Source: Sisyra terminalis (lineage: Eukaryota > Arthropoda > Insecta > Neuroptera > Sisyridae). Taken from it: a DNA stretch of 64,000 nt. The stretch covers positions 49,476,001-49,540,000 of the forward strand of contig OY292278.1 in NCBI GenBank assembly GCA_958496175.1, read 5' to 3'. A program made the translations under genes and the position numbers. The notes beneath the pieces are model-generated. The model was not told the DNA's origin and did no database searches. It was given only the letters and a program-made list of their open reading frames with translations. The stretch's first letter is position 1. The number at the start of each line of letters is the position of its first letter. Shown here piece by piece: positions 25,701-39,308 of the stretch.

Positions 25701-28389
25701 TGTGAAAAAAATTTACTCCTGTGGGCAACAGGACGCTCACAATTCCATTTCAAAGTTGCAAAAAGGACAATTTTCAACAGGAAACTAAGGATATAAGGGA
25801 TGGTTATTTTTGTTGAAATAAAGCAGAATATTATTGGTTGAATCATCCATTTCATGGTTAAATCAAAATATTAGGTTTTTACGGGATATTAGGCCGGGAA
25901 TTAAAAAGGGAAAGTTAAGGAGTTGCATGTCAATGCGACAATTTATGTATGAAATGGAGCCATTTTAAGGGGGTGACTTTTCATTATGAGGCATACTTTT
26001 CTCAACGAATCATGAAACAAGACCTCTAAGTGAATAGTAATGTGAAAAAAATTTACTCCTGTGGGCAACAGGACGCTCACAATTCCATTTCAAATTTGCA
26101 AAAAGGACAATTTTCAACAGGAAACTATGGATATAAGGGATGGTTATTTTTGTTGAAATAAAGCTGAATATTATTGGTTGAATCATCCATTTCATGGTTA
26201 AATCAAAATATTAGGTTTTTACGGGATATTAGGCCGGGAATTAAATGGGGAAAGTTTAGGATTTACATATCAATGCGACAATTTATGTATGATATTGAGC
26301 CATTTTAAGGGGGTGACTTTTCATTATGAGGCATACTTTTCTCAACAAATTATGAAACAAGACCTCTAAGTGTATAGTAATGTGAAAAAAATTTACTCCT
26401 GCGGGCAACAGGACGCTTACAATTCCATTTCAAAATTGCAAAAAGGACAATTTTTAACTGCTAAACAAGGATATAAGGGATGCATATTTTCGTTGAAATA
26501 AAGCTGAATATTATTGGTTGAATCATCCATTTCATGCTTAATGCAAAAAATTAGTTTTTTACGGGATATTGCGCCGGGAATTAAAAAGGGAAAGTTAAGG
26601 AGTTGCATATCAATGCGACAATTTATGTATGATATTGAGCCATTTTAAGGGGGTAACTTTTCATTATGAGGCATACTTTTCTCAACAGATCAAGAAACAA
26701 GGCCATTAAGTGAATAGTAATGTGAAAAAAATTTACTCCTGCGGGCAACAGGACGCTTACAATTCCATTTCAAAGTTGCAAAAAGGACAATTTTCAACAG
26801 GAAACTAAGGATATAAGGGAAGGTTATTTTTGTTGAAATAAAGCCGAATATTATTGGTTGAATCATCCATTTCATGGTTAAATCAAAATATTAGGTTTTT
26901 ACGGGATATTGGGCCGGGAATTAAAAAAGGAAAGTTAAGGAGTTGCATATCAATGCGACAATTTATGTATGAAATTGAGCCATTTTAAGGGGGTGACTTT
27001 TCATTATGAGGCATACTTTTCTAAACAATTCATGAAACAAGACCTCTAAGTGAATAGTAATGTGAAAAAAATTTACTCCTGTGGGCAACAGGACGCTCAC
27101 AATTCCATTTCAAAGTTGCAAAAACGACAATTTTCAACAGGAAACTAAGGATATAAGGGATGGTTATTTTTGTTGAAATAAAGCTGAATATTATTGGTTG
27201 AATCATCCATTTCATGATTATTGCAAAATATTAGGTTTTTACGGGATATTGGGCCGGGAATTAAAAAAGGAAAGTTAAGGAGTTGCAAATCAATGCGACA
27301 ATTTATGTATGAAAATAAGCCATTTTATGGGGGTGACTATTCATTATGAGGCATACTTTTCTCAACGGATCATGAAACAAGGCCTTTAAATGAATACTAA
27401 TGTGAAAAAAAATTACTCCTGTGGGCAACAGGACGCTCACAATTCCATTTCAAAGTTGCAAAAAGGACAATTTTCAACAGGAAACTAAGGATATAAGGGA
27501 TGGGTATTTTTGTTGAAATAAAGCTGAATATTATTGGTTGAATCATCCATTTCATGCTTACTGCAAAATATTAGGTTTTTACGGGATATTGCGCCGGGAA
27601 TTAAAAAGGGAAAGATAAGGAGTAGCATATCAATGCGACAATTTATGTATGAAATTGAGCCATTTTAAGGGGGTGACTTTTCATTATGAGGCATACTTTT
27701 CTCAACGGATTATGAAACAAGACCTCTAAGTTTATAGTAATGTGAAAAAAATTTACTCCTGCGGGCAACAGGACGCTTACAATTCCATTTCAAAATTGCG
27801 AAAAGGACAATTTTCAACAGGAAAATAAGGATATAAGGGATGGTTATTTTTGTTGAAATAAAGCTGAATATTATTGGTTGAATCATCCATTTCATGTTTA
27901 ATGCAAAATATTAGGTTTTTACGGGATATTGGGCCGGGAATTAAAAAAGGAAAGTTAAGGAGTTGCATATCAATGCGACAATTTATGTATGAAAATAAGC
28001 CATTTTAAGGGGGTGACTTTTCATTATGAGGCATACTTTTCTCAACGGATTATGAAACAAGACCTCTAAGTGAATATTAATGTGAAAAAAATTTACTCCT
28101 GTGGGCAACAGGACGCTTACAATTCCATTTCAAAATTGCAAAAAGGACAATTTTCAACAGGAAAATAAGGATATAAGGGATGGGTATTTTTGTTTAAATA
28201 AAGCTGAATATTATTGGTTGAATCATCCATTTCATGCTTACTGCAAAATATTAGGTTTTTACGGGATATTGCGCCGGGAATTAAAAAGGGAAAGATAAGG
28301 AGTAGCATATCAATGCGACAATTTATGTATGAAATTGAGCCATTTTAAGGGGGTGACTTTTCATTATGAGGCATACTTTTCTCAACGGA

Positions 28390-30766
28390 TTATGAAACAA
28401 GACCTCTAAGTTTATAGTAATGTGAAAAAAATTTACTCCTGCGGGCAACAGGACGCTTACAATTCCATTTCAAAATTGCGAAAAGGACAATTTTCAACAG
28501 GAAAATAAGGATATAAGAGATGGGTATTTTTGTTGAAATAAAGCTGAATATTATTGGTTGAATCATCCATTTCATGGTTAAATCAAAATATTAGGTTTTT
28601 ACGGGATATTAGGCCGGAAATTAAATGGGGAAAGTTTAGGATTTACATATCAATGCGACAATTTATGTATGAAATTAAGCCATTTTAAGGGGGTGACTTT
28701 TCATGATGAGGCATACATTTCTCAACGGATCATGAAACAGGGCCTTTAAGTGAATACTAATGAGAAAAAATTTACTCCTGTGGGCAACAGGACGCTCACA
28801 ATTCCATTTCAAAGTTGCAAAAAGGACAATTTTCAACAGGAAACTAAGGATATAAGGGATGGTTATTTTTGTTGAAATAAAGCTGAATATTATTGGTTGA
28901 ATCATCCATTTCATGTTTAATGCAAAATATTAGGTTTTTACGGGATATTGGGCCGGGAATTAAGAAAGGAAAGTTAAGGAGTTGCATATCAATGCGACAA
29001 TTTATGTATGAAAATAAGCCATTTTAAGGGGGTGACTTTTCATTATGAGGCATACTTTTCTCAACGGATCATGAAACAAGGCCTTTAAATGAATACTAAT
29101 GTGAAAAAAATTTACTCCTGTGGGCAACAGGACGCTCACAATTCCATTTCAAAGTTGCAAAAAGGACAATTTTCAACAGGAAACTAAGGATATAAGGGAT
29201 GGTTATTTTTGTTGAAATAAAGCTGAATATTATTGGTTGAATCATCCATTTCATGTTTAATGCAAAATATTAGGTTTTTACGGGATATTGGGCCGGGAAT
29301 TAAAAAAGGAAAGTTAAGGAGTTGCATATCAATGCGACAATTTATGTATGAAAATAAGCCATTTTAAGGGGGTGACTTTTCATTATGAGGCATACTTTTC
29401 TCAACGGATTATGAAACAAGACCTCTAAGTTTATAGTAATGTGAAAAAAATTTACTCCTGTGGGCAACAGGACGCTCACAATTCCATTTTAAAGTTGCAA
29501 AAAGGACAATTTTCACCAGGAAAATAAGGATATAAGGGATGCTTATTTTTGTTGAAATAAACCTGAATATTATTGGTTGAATCATCCATTTCATGCTTAT
29601 ACAAAATATTAGGTTTTTACGGGATATTGCGCCCGGAATTAAAAATGGAAAGTTAAGGAGTTGCATATCAATGCGACAATTTATGTACGAAATTGAGCCA
29701 TTTTAAGGGGGTGACTTTTCATTATGAGGCATACTTTTCTCAACAGATCATGAAACAAGGCCATTAAGTGAATAGTAATGTGATAAAAATTTACTCCTGT
29801 GGGCAACAGGACGCTCACAATTACATTTCAAAGTTGCAAAAAGGACAATTTTCAACAGGAAACTAAGGATATAAGGGATGGGTATTTTTGTTGAAATAAA
29901 GCTGAATATTATTGGTTGAATCATCCATTTCATGCTTAATGCAAAATATTAGGTTTTTACGGGATATTGCGCCGGGAATTAAAAAGGGAAAGATAAGGAG
30001 ATGCATATCAATGCGACAATTTATGTATGAAATTGAGCCATTTTAAGGGGGTGACTTTTCATTATGAGGCATACTTTTCTCAACGGATTATGAAACAAGA
30101 CCTCTAAGTTTATAGTAATGTGAAAAAAATTTACTCCTGTGGGCAACAGGACGCTCACAATTCCATTTCAAAGTTGCAAAAAGGACAATTTTCACCAGGA
30201 AAATAAGGATATAAGGGATGCTTATTTTTGTTGAAATAAACCTGAATATTATTGGTTGAATCATCCATTTCATGCTTACACAAAATATTAGGTTTTTACG
30301 GGATATTGCGCCCGGAATTAAAAATGGAAAGTTAAGGAGTTGCATATCAATGCGACAATTTATGTACGAAATTGAGCCATTTTAAGGGGGTGACTTTTCA
30401 TTATGAGGCATACTTTTCTCAACAGATCATGAAACAAGGCCATTAAGTGAATAGTAATGTGATAAAAATTTACTCCTGTGGGCAACAGGACGCCCACAAT
30501 TACATTTCAAAGTTGCAAACAGGACAATTTTCAACAGGAAACTAAGGATATAAGGGATGGGTATTTTTGTTGAAATAAAGCTGAATATTATTGGTTGAAT
30601 CATCCATTTCATGCTTAATGCAAAATATTAGGTTTTTACGGGATATTGCGCCGGGAATTAAAAAGGGAAAGATAAGGAGTTGCATATCAATGCGACAATT
30701 TATGTATGAAATTGAGCCATTTTAAGGGGGTGACTTTTCATTATGAGGCATACTTTTCTCAACGGA
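28390..30766 (-). repeat. Higher-order repeat, 7-monomer form (2,377 bp)
   Basis: Seven monomers in the order P-Q-R-S-T-U-V. The types are distinguished by features such as AGAGATGGGT (P), a one-base-shorter A run (GAGAAAAAATT) in Q, CACCAGGAAAATAAGG (S, U) and GTGATAAAAATTT (T, V). It is followed directly by the 11-monomer form. Confidence 0.85.
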
Positions 30767-33700
30767 TTATGAAACAAGACCTCTAAGTTTATAGTAATGT
30801 GAAAAAAATTTACTCCTGCGGGCAACAGGACGCTTACAATTCCATTTCAAAATTGCGAAAAGGACAATTTTCAACAGGAAAATAAGGATATAAGAGATGG
30901 GTATTTTTGTTGAAATAAAGCTGAATATTATTGGTTGAATCATCCATTTCATGGTTAAATCAAAATATTAGGTTTTTACGGGATATTAGGCCGGAAATTA
31001 AATGGGGAAAGTTTAGGATTTACATATCAATGCGACAATTTATGTATGAAATTAAGCCATTTTAAGGGGGTGACTTTTCATGATGAGGCATACATTTCTC
31101 AACGGATCATGAAACAGGGCCTTTAAGTGAATACTAATGAGAAAAAATTTACTCCTGTGGGCAACAGGACGCTCACAATTCCATTTCAAAGTTGCAAAAA
31201 GGACAATTTTCAACAGGAAACTAAGGATATAAGGGATGGTTATTTTTGTTGAAATAAAGCTGAATATTATTGGTTGAATCATCCATTTCATGTTTAATGC
31301 AAAATATTAGGTTTTTACGGGATATTGGGCCGGGAATTAAAAAAGGAAAGTTAAGGAGTTGCATATCAATGCGACAATTTATGTATGAAAATAAGCCATT
31401 TTAAGGGGGTGACTTTTCATTATGAGGCATACTTTTCTCAACGGATCATGAAACAAGGCCTTTAAATGAATACTAATGTGAAAAAAATTTACTCCTGTGG
31501 GCAACAGGACGCTCACAATTCCATTTCAAAGTTGCAAAAAGGACAATTTTCAACAGGAAACTAAGGATATAAGGGATGGTTATTTTTGTTGAAATAAAGC
31601 TGAATATTATTGGTTGAATCATCCATTTCATGTTTAATGCAAAATATTAGGTTTTTACGGGATATTGGGCCGGGAATTAAAAAAGGAAAGTTAAGGAGTT
31701 GCATATCAATGCGACAATTTATGTATGAAAATAAGCCATTTTAAGGGGGTGACTTTTCATTATGAGGCATACTTTTCTCAACGGATTATGAAACAAGACC
31801 TCTAAGTTTATAGTAATGTGAAAAAAATTTACTCCTGTGGGCAACAGGACGCTCACAATTCCATTTTAAAGTTGCAAAAAGGACAATTTTCACCAGGAAA
31901 ATAAGGATATAAGGGATGCTTATTTTTGTTGAAATAAACCTGAATATTATTGGTTGAATCATCCATTTCATGCTTATACAAAATATTAGGTTTTTACGGG
32001 ATATTGCGCCCGGAATTAAAAATGGAAAGTTAAGGAGTTGCATATCAATGCGACAATTTATGTACGAAATTGAGCCATTTTAAGGGGGTGACTTTTCATT
32101 ATGAGGCATACTTTTCTCAACAGATCATGAAACAAGGCCATTAAGTGAATAGTAATGTGATAAAAATTTACTCCTGTGGGCAACAGGACGCTCACAATTA
32201 CATTTCAAAGTTGCAAACAGGACAATTTTCAACAGGAAACTAAGGATATAAGGGATGGGTATTTTTGTTGAAATAAAGCTGAATATTATTGGTTGAATCA
32301 TCCATTTCATGCTTAATGCAAAATATTAGGTTTTTACGGGATATTGCGCCGGGAATTAAAAAGGGAAAGATAAGGAGTTGCATATCAATGCGACAATTTA
32401 TGTATGAAATTGAGCCATTTTAAGGGGGTGACTTTTCATTATGAGGCATACTTTTCTCAACGGATTATGAAACAAGACCTCTAAGTTTATAGTAATGTGA
32501 AAAAAATTTACTCCTGTGGGCAACAGGACGCTCACAATTCCATTTCAAAGTTGCAAAAAGGACAATTTTCACCAGGAAAATAAGGATATAAGGGATGCTT
32601 ATTTTTGTTGAAATAAACCTGAATATTATTGGTTGAATCATCCATTTCATGTTTAATGCAAAATATTAGGTTTTTACGGGATATTGGGCCGGGAATTAAA
32701 AAAGGAAAGTTAAGGAGTTGCATATCAATGCGACAATTTATGTATGAAAATAAGCCATTTTAAGGGGGTGACTTTTCATTATGAGGCATACTTTTCTCAA
32801 CGGATCATGAAACAAGGCCTTTAAATGAATACTAATGTGAAAAAAATTTACTCCTGTGGGCAACAGGACGCTCACAATTCCATTTCAAAGTTGCAAAAAG
32901 GACAATTTTCAACAGGAAACTAAGGATATAAGGGATGGTTATTTTTGTTGAAATAAAGCTGAATATTATTGGTTGAATCATCCATTTCATGTTTAATGCA
33001 AAATATTAGGTTTTTACGGGATATTGGGCCGGGAATTAAAAAAGGAAAGTTAAGGAGTTGCATATCAATGCGACAATTTATGTATGAAAATAAGCCATTT
33101 TAAGGGGGTGACTTTTCATTATGAGGCATACTTTTCTCAACGGATTATGAAACAAGACCTCTAAGTTTATAGTAATGTGAAAAAAATTTACTCCTGTGGG
33201 CAACAGGACGCTCACAATTCCATTTTAAAGTTGCAAAAAGGACAATTTTCACCAGGAAAATAAGGATATAAGGGATGCTTATTTTTGTTGAAATAAACCT
33301 GAATATTATTGGTTGAATCATCCATTTCATGCTTATACAAAATATTAGGTTTTTACGGGATATTGCGCCCGGAATTAAAAATGGAAAGTTAAGGAGTTGC
33401 ATATCAATGCGACAATTTATGTACGAAATTGAGCCATTTTAAGGGGGTGACTTTTCATTATGAGGCATACTTTTCTCAACAGATCATGAAACAAGGCCAT
33501 TAAGTGAATAGTAATGTGATAAAAATTTACTCCTGTGGGCAACAGGACGCTCACAATTACATTTCAAAGTTGCAAAAAGGACAATTTTCAACAGGAAACT
33601 AAGGATATAAGGGATGGGTATTTTTGTTGAAATAAAGCTGAATATTATTGGTTGAATCATCCATTTCATGCTTAATGCAAAATATTAGGTTTTTACGGGA

Positions 33701-34502
33701 TATTGCGCCGGGAATTAAAAAGGGAAAGATAAGGAGATGCATATCAATGCGACAATTTATGTATGAAATTGAGCCATTTTAAGGGGGTGACTTTTCATTA
33801 TGAGGCATACTTTTCTCAACGGATTATGAAACAAGACCTCTAAGTTTATAGTAATGTGAAAAAAATTTACTCCTGTGGGCAACAGGACGCTCACAATTCC
33901 ATTTCAAAGTTGCAAAAAGGACAATTTTCACCAGGAAAATAAGGATATAAGGGATGCTTATTTTTGTTGAAATAAACCTGAATATTATTGGTTGAATCAT
34001 CCATTTCATGCTTACACAAAATATTAGGTTTTTACGGGATATTGCGCCCGGAATTAAAAATGGAAAGTTAAGGAGTTGCATATCAATGCGACAATTTATG
34101 TACGAAATTGAGCCATTTTAAGGGGGTGACTTTTCATTATGAGGCATACTTTTCTCAACAGATCATGAAACAAGGCCATTAAGTGAATAGTAATGTGATA
34201 AAAATTTACTCCTGTGGGCAACAGGACGCTCACAATTACATTTCAAAGTTGCAAACAGGACAATTTTCAACAGGAAACTAAGGATATAAGGGATGGGTAT
34301 TTTTGTTGAAATAAAGCTGAATATTATTGGTTGAATCATCCATTTCATGCTTAATGCAAAATATTAGGTTTTTACGGGATATTGCGCCGGGAATTAAAAA
34401 GGGAAAGATAAGGAGTTGCATATCAATGCGACAATTTATGTATGAAATTGAGCCATTTTAAGGGGGTGACTTTTCATTATGAGGCATACTTTTCTCAACG
34501 GA
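30767..34502 (-). repeat. Higher-order repeat, 11-monomer form (3,736 bp), copy 1
   Basis: Monomer order P-Q-R-S-T-W-X-S-T-U-V: the 7-mer with four monomers (W-X-S-T) inserted after the first T. It is repeated at 34,503-38,238. Markers recur at an exact 3,736-bp offset, for example the ACACAAAATATTAGG monomer at about 30,280, 34,016 and 37,752. Confidence 0.88.
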
Positions 34503-37500
34503 TTATGAAACAAGACCTCTAAGTTTATAGTAATGTGAAAAAAATTTACTCCTGCGGGCAACAGGACGCTTACAATTCCATTTCAAAATTGCGAAAAGGA
34601 CAATTTTCAACAGGAAAATAAGGATATAAGAGATGGGTATTTTTGTTGAAATAAAGCTGAATATTATTGGTTGAATCATCCATTTCATGGTTAAATCAAA
34701 ATATTAGGTTTTTACGGGATATTAGGCCGGAAATTAAATGGGGAAAGTTTAGGATTTACATATCAATGCGACAATTTATGTATGAAATTAAGCCATTTTA
34801 AGGGGGTGACTTTTCATGATGAGGCATACATTTCTCAACGGATCATGAAACAGGGCCTTTAAGTGAATACTAATGAGAAAAAATTTACTCCTGTGGGCAA
34901 CAGGACGCTCACAATTCCATTTCAAAGTTGCAAAAAGGACAATTTTCAACAGGAAACTAAGGATATAAGGGATGGTTATTTTTGTTGAAATAAAGCTGAA
35001 TATTATTGGTTGAATCATCCATTTCATGTTTAATGCAAAATATTAGGTTTTTACGGGATATTGGGCCGGGAATTAAAAAAGGAAAGTTAAGGAGTTGCAT
35101 ATCAATGCGACAATTTATGTATGAAAATAAGCCATTTTAAGGGGGTGACTTTTCATTATGAGGCATACTTTTCTCAACGGATCATGAAACAAGGCCTTTA
35201 AATGAATACTAATGTGAAAAAAATTTACTCCTGTGGGCAACAGGACGCTCACAATTCCATTTCAAAGTTGCAAAAAGGACAATTTTCAACAGGAAACTAA
35301 GGATATAAGGGATGGTTATTTTTGTTGAAATAAAGCTGAATATTATTGGTTGAATCATCCATTTCATGTTTAATGCAAAATATTAGGTTTTTACGGGATA
35401 TTGGGCCGGGAATTAAAAAAGGAAAGTTAAGGAGTTGCATATCAATGCGACAATTTATGTATGAAAATAAGCCATTTTAAGGGGGTGACTTTTCATTATG
35501 AGGCATACTTTTCTCAACGGATTATGAAACAAGACCTCTAAGTTTATAGTAATGTGAAAAAAATTTACTCCTGTGGGCAACAGGACGCTCACAATTCCAT
35601 TTTAAAGTTGCAAAAAGGACAATTTTCACCAGGAAAATAAGGATATAAGGGATGCTTATTTTTGTTGAAATAAACCTGAATATTATTGGTTGAATCATCC
35701 ATTTCATGCTTATACAAAATATTAGGTTTTTACGGGATATTGCGCCCGGAATTAAAAATGGAAAGTTAAGGAGTTGCATATCAATGCGACAATTTATGTA
35801 CGAAATTGAGCCATTTTAAGGGGGTGACTTTTCATTATGAGGCATACTTTTCTCAACAGATCATGAAACAAGGCCATTAAGTGAATAGTAATGTGATAAA
35901 AATTTACTCCTGTGGGCAACAGGACGCTCACAATTACATTTCAAAGTTGCAAAAAGGACAATTTTCAACAGGAAACTAAGGATATAAGGGATGGGTATTT
36001 TTGTTGAAATAAAGCTGAATATTATTGGTTGAATCATCCATTTCATGCTTAATGCAAAATATTAGGTTTTTACGGGATATTGCGCCGGGAATTAAAAAGG
36101 GAAAGATAAGGAGATGCATATCAATGCGACAATTTATGTATGAAATTGAGCCATTTTAAGGGGGTGACTTTTCATTATGAGGCATACTTTTCTCAACGGA
36201 TTATGAAACAAGACCTCTAAGTTTATAGTAATGTGAAAAAAATTTACTCCTGTGGGCAACAGGACACTCACAATTCCATTTCAAAGTTGCAAAAAGGACA
36301 ATTTTCACCAGGAAAATAAGGATATAAGGGATGCTTATTTTTGTTGAAATAAACCTGAATATTATTGGTTGAATCATCCATTTCATGTTTAATGCAAAAT
36401 ATTAGGTTTTTACGGGATATTGGGCCGGGAATTAAAAAAGGAAAGTTAAGGAGTTGCATATCAATGCGACAATTTATGTATGAAAATAAGCCATTTTAAG
36501 GGGGTGACTTTTCATTATGAGGCATACTTTTCTCAACGGATCATGAAACAAGGCCTTTAAATGAATACTAATGTGAAAAAAATTTACTCCTGTGGGCAAC
36601 AGGACGCTCACAATTCCATTTCAAAGTTGCAAAAAGGACAATTTTCAACAGGAAACTAAGGATATAAGGGATGGTTATTTTTGTTGAAATAAAGCTGAAT
36701 ATTATTGGTTGAATCATCCATTTCATGTTTAATGCAAAATATTAGGTTTTTACGGGATATTGGGCCGGGAATTAAAAAAGGAAAGTTAAGGAGTTGCATA
36801 TCAATGCGACAATTTATGTATGAAAATAAGCCATTTTAAGGGGGTGACTTTTCATTATGAGGCATACTTTTCTCAACGGATTATGAAACAAGACCTCTAA
36901 GTTTATAGTAATGTGAAAAAAATTTACTCCTGTGGGCAACAGGACGCTCACAATTCCATTTTAAAGTTGCAAAAAGGACAATTTTCACCAGGAAAATAAG
37001 GATATAAGGGATGCTTATTTTTGTTGAAATAAACCTGAATATTATTGGTTGAATCATCCATTTCATGCTTATACAAAATATTAGGTTTTTACGGGATATT
37101 GCGCCCGGAATTAAAAATGGAAAGTTAAGGAGTTGCATATCAATGCGACAATTTATGTACGAAATTGAGCCATTTTAAGGGGGTGACTTTTCATTATGAG
37201 GCATACTTTTCTCAACAGATCATGAAACAAGGCCATTAAGTGAATAGTAATGTGATAAAAATTTACTCCTGTGGGCAACAGGACGCTCACAATTACATTT
37301 CAAAGTTGCAAAAAGGACAATTTTCAACAGGAAACTAAGGATATAAGGGATGGGTATTTTTGTTGAAATAAAGCTGAATATTATTGGTTGAATCATCCAT
37401 TTCATGCTTAATGCAAAATATTAGGTTTTTACGGGATATTGCGCCGGGAATTAAAAAGGGAAAGATAAGGAGATGCATATCAATGCGACAATTTATGTAT

Positions 37501-38238
37501 GAAATTGAGCCATTTTAAGGGGGTGACTTTTCATTATGAGGCATACTTTTCTCAACGGATTATGAAACAAGACCTCTAAGTTTATAGTAATGTGAAAAAA
37601 ATTTACTCCTGTGGGCAACAGGACGCTCACAATTCCATTTCAAAGTTGCAAAAAGGACAATTTTCACCAGGAAAATAAGGATATAAGGGATGCTTATTTT
37701 TGTTGAAATAAACCTGAATATTATTGGTTGAATCATCCATTTCATGCTTACACAAAATATTAGGTTTTTACGGGATATTGCGCCCGGAATTAAAAATGGA
37801 AAGTTAAGGAGTTGCATATCAATGCGACAATTTATGTACGAAATTGAGCCATTTTAAGGGGGTGACTTTTCATTATGAGGCATACTTTTCTCAACAGATC
37901 ATGAAACAAGGCCATTAAGTGAATAGTAATGTGATAAAAATTTACTCCTGTGGGCAACAGGACGCTCACAATTACATTTCAAAGTTGCAAACAGGACAAT
38001 TTTCAACAGGAAACTAAGGATATAAGGGATGGGTATTTTTGTTGAAATAAAGCTGAATATTATTGGTTGAATCATCCATTTCATGCTTAATGCAAAATAT
38101 TAGGTTTTTACGGGATATTGCGCCGGGAATTAAAAAGGGAAAGATAAGGAGTTGCATATCAATGCGACAATTTATGTATGAAATTGAGCCATTTTAAGGG
38201 GGTGACTTTTCATTATGAGGCATACTTTTCTCAACGGA
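34503..38238 (-). repeat. Higher-order repeat, 11-monomer form (3,736 bp), copy 2
   Basis: Second copy of the 11-mer. It is nearly identical to 30,767-34,502; one difference is CAGGACACTC for CAGGACGCTC near 36,262. The next monomer, at 38,239, breaks the pattern. Confidence 0.88.
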
Positions 38239-39308
38239 TTATGAAACAAGACCTCTAAGTTTATAGTAATGTGAAAAAAATTTACTCCTGTGGGCAACAG
38301 GACGCTCACAATTCCATTTCAAAGTTGCAAAAAGGACAATTTTCACCAGGAAAATAAGGATATAAGGGATGCTTATTTTTGTTGAAATAAACCTGAATAT
38401 TATTGGTTGAATCATCCATTTCATGCTTATACAAAATATTAGGATTTTACGGGATATTGCGCCCGGAATTAAAAATGGAAAGTTAAGGAGTTGCATATCA
38501 ATGCGACAATTTATGTATGAAATTGAGCCATTTTAAGGGGGTGACTTTTCATTATGAGGCATACTTTTCTCAACGGATTATGAAACAAGACCTCTAAGTT
38601 TATAGTAATGTGAAAAAAATTTACTCCTGTGGGCAACAGGACGCTCACAATTCCATTTCAAAGTTGCAAAAAGGACAATTTTCAACAGGAAAATAAGGAT
38701 ATAAGGGATGGGTATTTTTGTTGAAATAAAGCTGAATATTATTGGTTGAATCATCCATTTCATGCTTAATGCAAAATATTAGGTTTTTACGGGATATTGC
38801 GCCGGGAATTAAAAAGGGAAAGTTAAGGAGTTGCATATCAATGCGACAATTTATGTATGAAAATAAGCCATTTTAAGGGGGTGACTTTTCATGATGAGGC
38901 ATACATTTCTCAACGGATCATGAAACAAGGCCTTTAAGTGAATACTAATGAGAAAAAAATTTACTCCTGTGGGCAACAGGACGCTCACAATTCCATTTCA
39001 AAGTTGCAAAAAGGACAATTTTCAACAGGAAACTAAGGATATAAGGGATGGGTATTTTTGTTGAAATAAAGCTGAATATTATTGGTTGAATCATCCATTT
39101 CATGATTATGGCAAAATATTAGGTTTTTACGGGATATTGGGCCGGGAATTAAAAAAGGAAAGTTAAGGAGTTGCATATCAATGCGACAATTTATGTATGA
39201 AAATAAGCCATTTTAAGGGGGTGACTTTTCATTATGAGGCATACTTTTCTCAACGGATTATGAAACAAGACCTCTAAGTGAATAGTAATGTGAAAAAAAT
39301 TTACTCCT

